Source: Dromaius novaehollandiae (taxonomy: Eukaryota > Chordata > Aves > Casuariiformes > Dromaiidae). From it: DNA of 64,000 nt. A model generated the notes under the pieces. That model ran no database searches and was not told the DNA's origin. It was given only the letters and a program-made list of their open reading frames with translations. The stretch spans positions 136,420,721 to 136,484,720 of the forward strand of contig NC_088098.1 in assembly GCF_036370855.1 (NCBI RefSeq), in the 5' to 3' direction. Position numbers and translations under genes: made by a program. This document shows, one piece after another, positions 62,228 through 64,000 of this stretch (position 1 is the stretch's first letter; the number at the start of each line of letters is the position of its first letter).

Positions 62228-64000
62228 GTAAGTATATTTTTGCACAGTGGCACTCTGTGTATTGCTCGGGCAATAGAGATGTTGTATGAATGGCTCTTGG
62301 AAAATAAGGCAAGGTATAGCTGAGTTTTGTGTCTGAGGAGTGGCATCAGCTAAGATGAAGCACTATCACGTAAAAGATGTCTCACCTAAGTTCATGGTCA
62401 AGACTCCCTCTACAGTGAGTGGGCAGACCTCTCCGCGGGGGTGATCTGATCCATTTTAAGAAAGATGGCTTAAGTAGATGAGCTGAGTTATTCTGTGGAG
62501 GTGCTGATCACTTTTTACCTGCTGCTGAACAAGCCTAGAGGTCTGGCTCAGGAGGGCCTGTGTATCTGAAAAGTACTGTATTTCGCCCATCTATAGTGAT
62601 GTATCTAAATAAAAGATGAAGCCTCTACCCACACATTTTTTCCTAATTTCCACCATCCTGGCTGTGGTGGCTGCCTTCAGAAGTCATTATTAGTGTAGAT
62701 GCTTCACATTTAAATGTGGAGGTAAAACAGAGGGGTTGAATCCCACCCCATGTTCTCAAATGCTCTTGGTTTCACATTGAAGTACTTCTATCAGCAGTCC
62801 TTTGTAGATGTTTGTTTACTTATTTGCTGTAATATTTCCCAGCCCTGATAAATTCTGCTCTCTCTCTGCAATCCAAGCCTTATGAAGAGATATTTTTATT
62901 ATTCAGATTGCGGGGGGCAGTGTGATAAATGCTGTGCTGCTTCAATTTCAGATGAGAAGATGGGCTTTCATTCCCAACAGCTTTTGTACTTCTCCCAATT
63001 ATGCCAGCTGGCCCAATAAAATATATGACAGCTACCCACAAAACTCATCAAGGCAAAAGACAGCTTTTAAGATTTTAAACAGAGCATTGACTTAGCCCAT
63101 CTGTTTAACCCAGACACTTGGTTAAAAATTTGCTCCTTATTCTAGCTGTGTCTCTTTATGCTAGTCTCACAGAGGCAGCATAGAAAGCTTAAGAGCAGAC
63201 ACTTTGCTCTTGTTAATAGTTGTTTTCACCTTGCAGAACATCAGTAATTTTCCAAGTATGAGTATGTCATCAGGCAGGTCATTTAGATCTGTGAGTAGAA
63301 GCCTATTGGACTAGCAAGGACACAATACTGTGGGCTCATTTTTCATGTGAATTGATGCTCCCAATTCTATCACTCTCTCCCATGCAAGCCCTAGTGGTGT
63401 TTTATTGCTTCCTAGACCGCTGAGTCGAGTTAGATACAATTCAAAACTGACATCAACAGCAGGGAAAGGTTCCATATTACAACACATTTATTAGTCATTA
63501 TGGTTAATGTTTAGCTTAATACCATTTTTATGCCTGCCTTTTGCCATCATAGTCTTTTGTTGTGCAATTGAGCAGCTGTAAAACAATCTCATACAGATTA
63601 CTTAATTTGAATTATTGTATGGGCAACAGGTTCCTAAACTCTGAAGTGGAAGCCATGCATTTTCCTCTCAAAACCAATCCACATCTCCAAATTGCAAGAA
63701 ACCTTTTCCATTCCGTGGCTCTCTCCCTTGCTACAAATTTCTCTTAAGCTGAGCTACCAGGGACATGATTCTGAATTGCTGGTATGCCAGCAGCGCATAA
63801 TGGTACATGCGTGAATTGGCATAGAGAAAAAGCAGGGAAAACCTCGGGCAGGACTCTCAGCTTGGGTACACAGAGCAGTATGTTTTGGCTGTTTTATCTG
63901 CTCACAGTGCACAAAAGCTGGGAATCCAATGAGACTGTTTGTTTAAGATGTATTCAGAGCTGTTTTGTGTGATTAGAACAGCAGAAAGCATTTTGGGTAT
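62228..64000. other. ACE2 intron 14 (partial)
   Basis: No exon matching the next collectrin-like segment (the counterpart of CLTRN exon 3, with a YLF motif) was found, so the window ends inside the intron. Nothing else recognised. Confidence 0.65.

Noticed and set aside
62940-63060. Possible ACE2 exon 15 after a CAG near 62950
   Set aside because: Translation does not resemble the expected collectrin-like segment and no matching donor keeps the frame.
1-64000. CRISPR array, tRNA, rRNA, bacterial operon features
   Set aside because: No regular repeat-spacer pattern or cloverleaf seen; gene structure is that of a vertebrate.

Overview
The window is vertebrate nuclear DNA, almost certainly from a bird. 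Genes are split by GT-AG introns. The repeats are dominated by CR1-type LINE fragments and overall repeat density is low. The proteins read from the exons look like sauropsid versions of three genes that are also neighbours on the human X short arm: ZRSR2, CLTRN (collectrin, formerly TMEM27) and ACE2. The species cannot be named from the sequence alone.

Layout. (1) About 1-4701, minus strand: the 5' half of ZRSR2, a splicing factor for the minor spliceosome. Five coding exons are present (4701-4655, 2844-2765, 2598-2499, 2174-2066, 1721-1635) and the rest lies beyond the left edge. Its start codon sits in a CpG island (about 4020-5260) that may drive transcription in both directions. (2) About 5.3-12.4 kb: intergenic, AT-rich, with a GC-rich patch at 11.4-12.2 kb. 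No coding exon was recognised; in mammals the carbonic anhydrase gene CA5B lies at this place. (3) 12593-33652, plus strand: complete CLTRN, six coding exons, 226 codons. (4) About 33.7-44.5 kb: CLTRN 3' UTR and intergenic DNA with decayed CR1 copies and a GC-rich block. (5) 44691-62227, plus strand: the first 14 coding exons of ACE2 (632 codons: signal peptide, whole peptidase domain and the first exon of the collectrin-like part). The neck, transmembrane and tail exons lie beyond the right edge; 62228-64000 is intron.

Biology. CLTRN and ACE2 are tandem relatives. Collectrin corresponds to the C-terminal part of ACE2, and here the exon that opens the shared region is 59 bp in both genes with the same intron phases. 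Both proteins chaperone neutral amino-acid transporters at the brush border of kidney and gut; ACE2 is also a zinc carboxypeptidase of the renin-angiotensin system. Each gene has an HNF1-like site shortly upstream of its start, which fits the known HNF1 control of both genes in mammals. All three reading frames are intact at every splice junction I could follow.

I found no evidence for an undescribed biological system. The less explained items are the GC-rich patches, a 13-bp-arm hairpin in CLTRN intron 5, the plus-strand polyproline ORF in the ZRSR2 promoter, and the apparent absence of CA5B.
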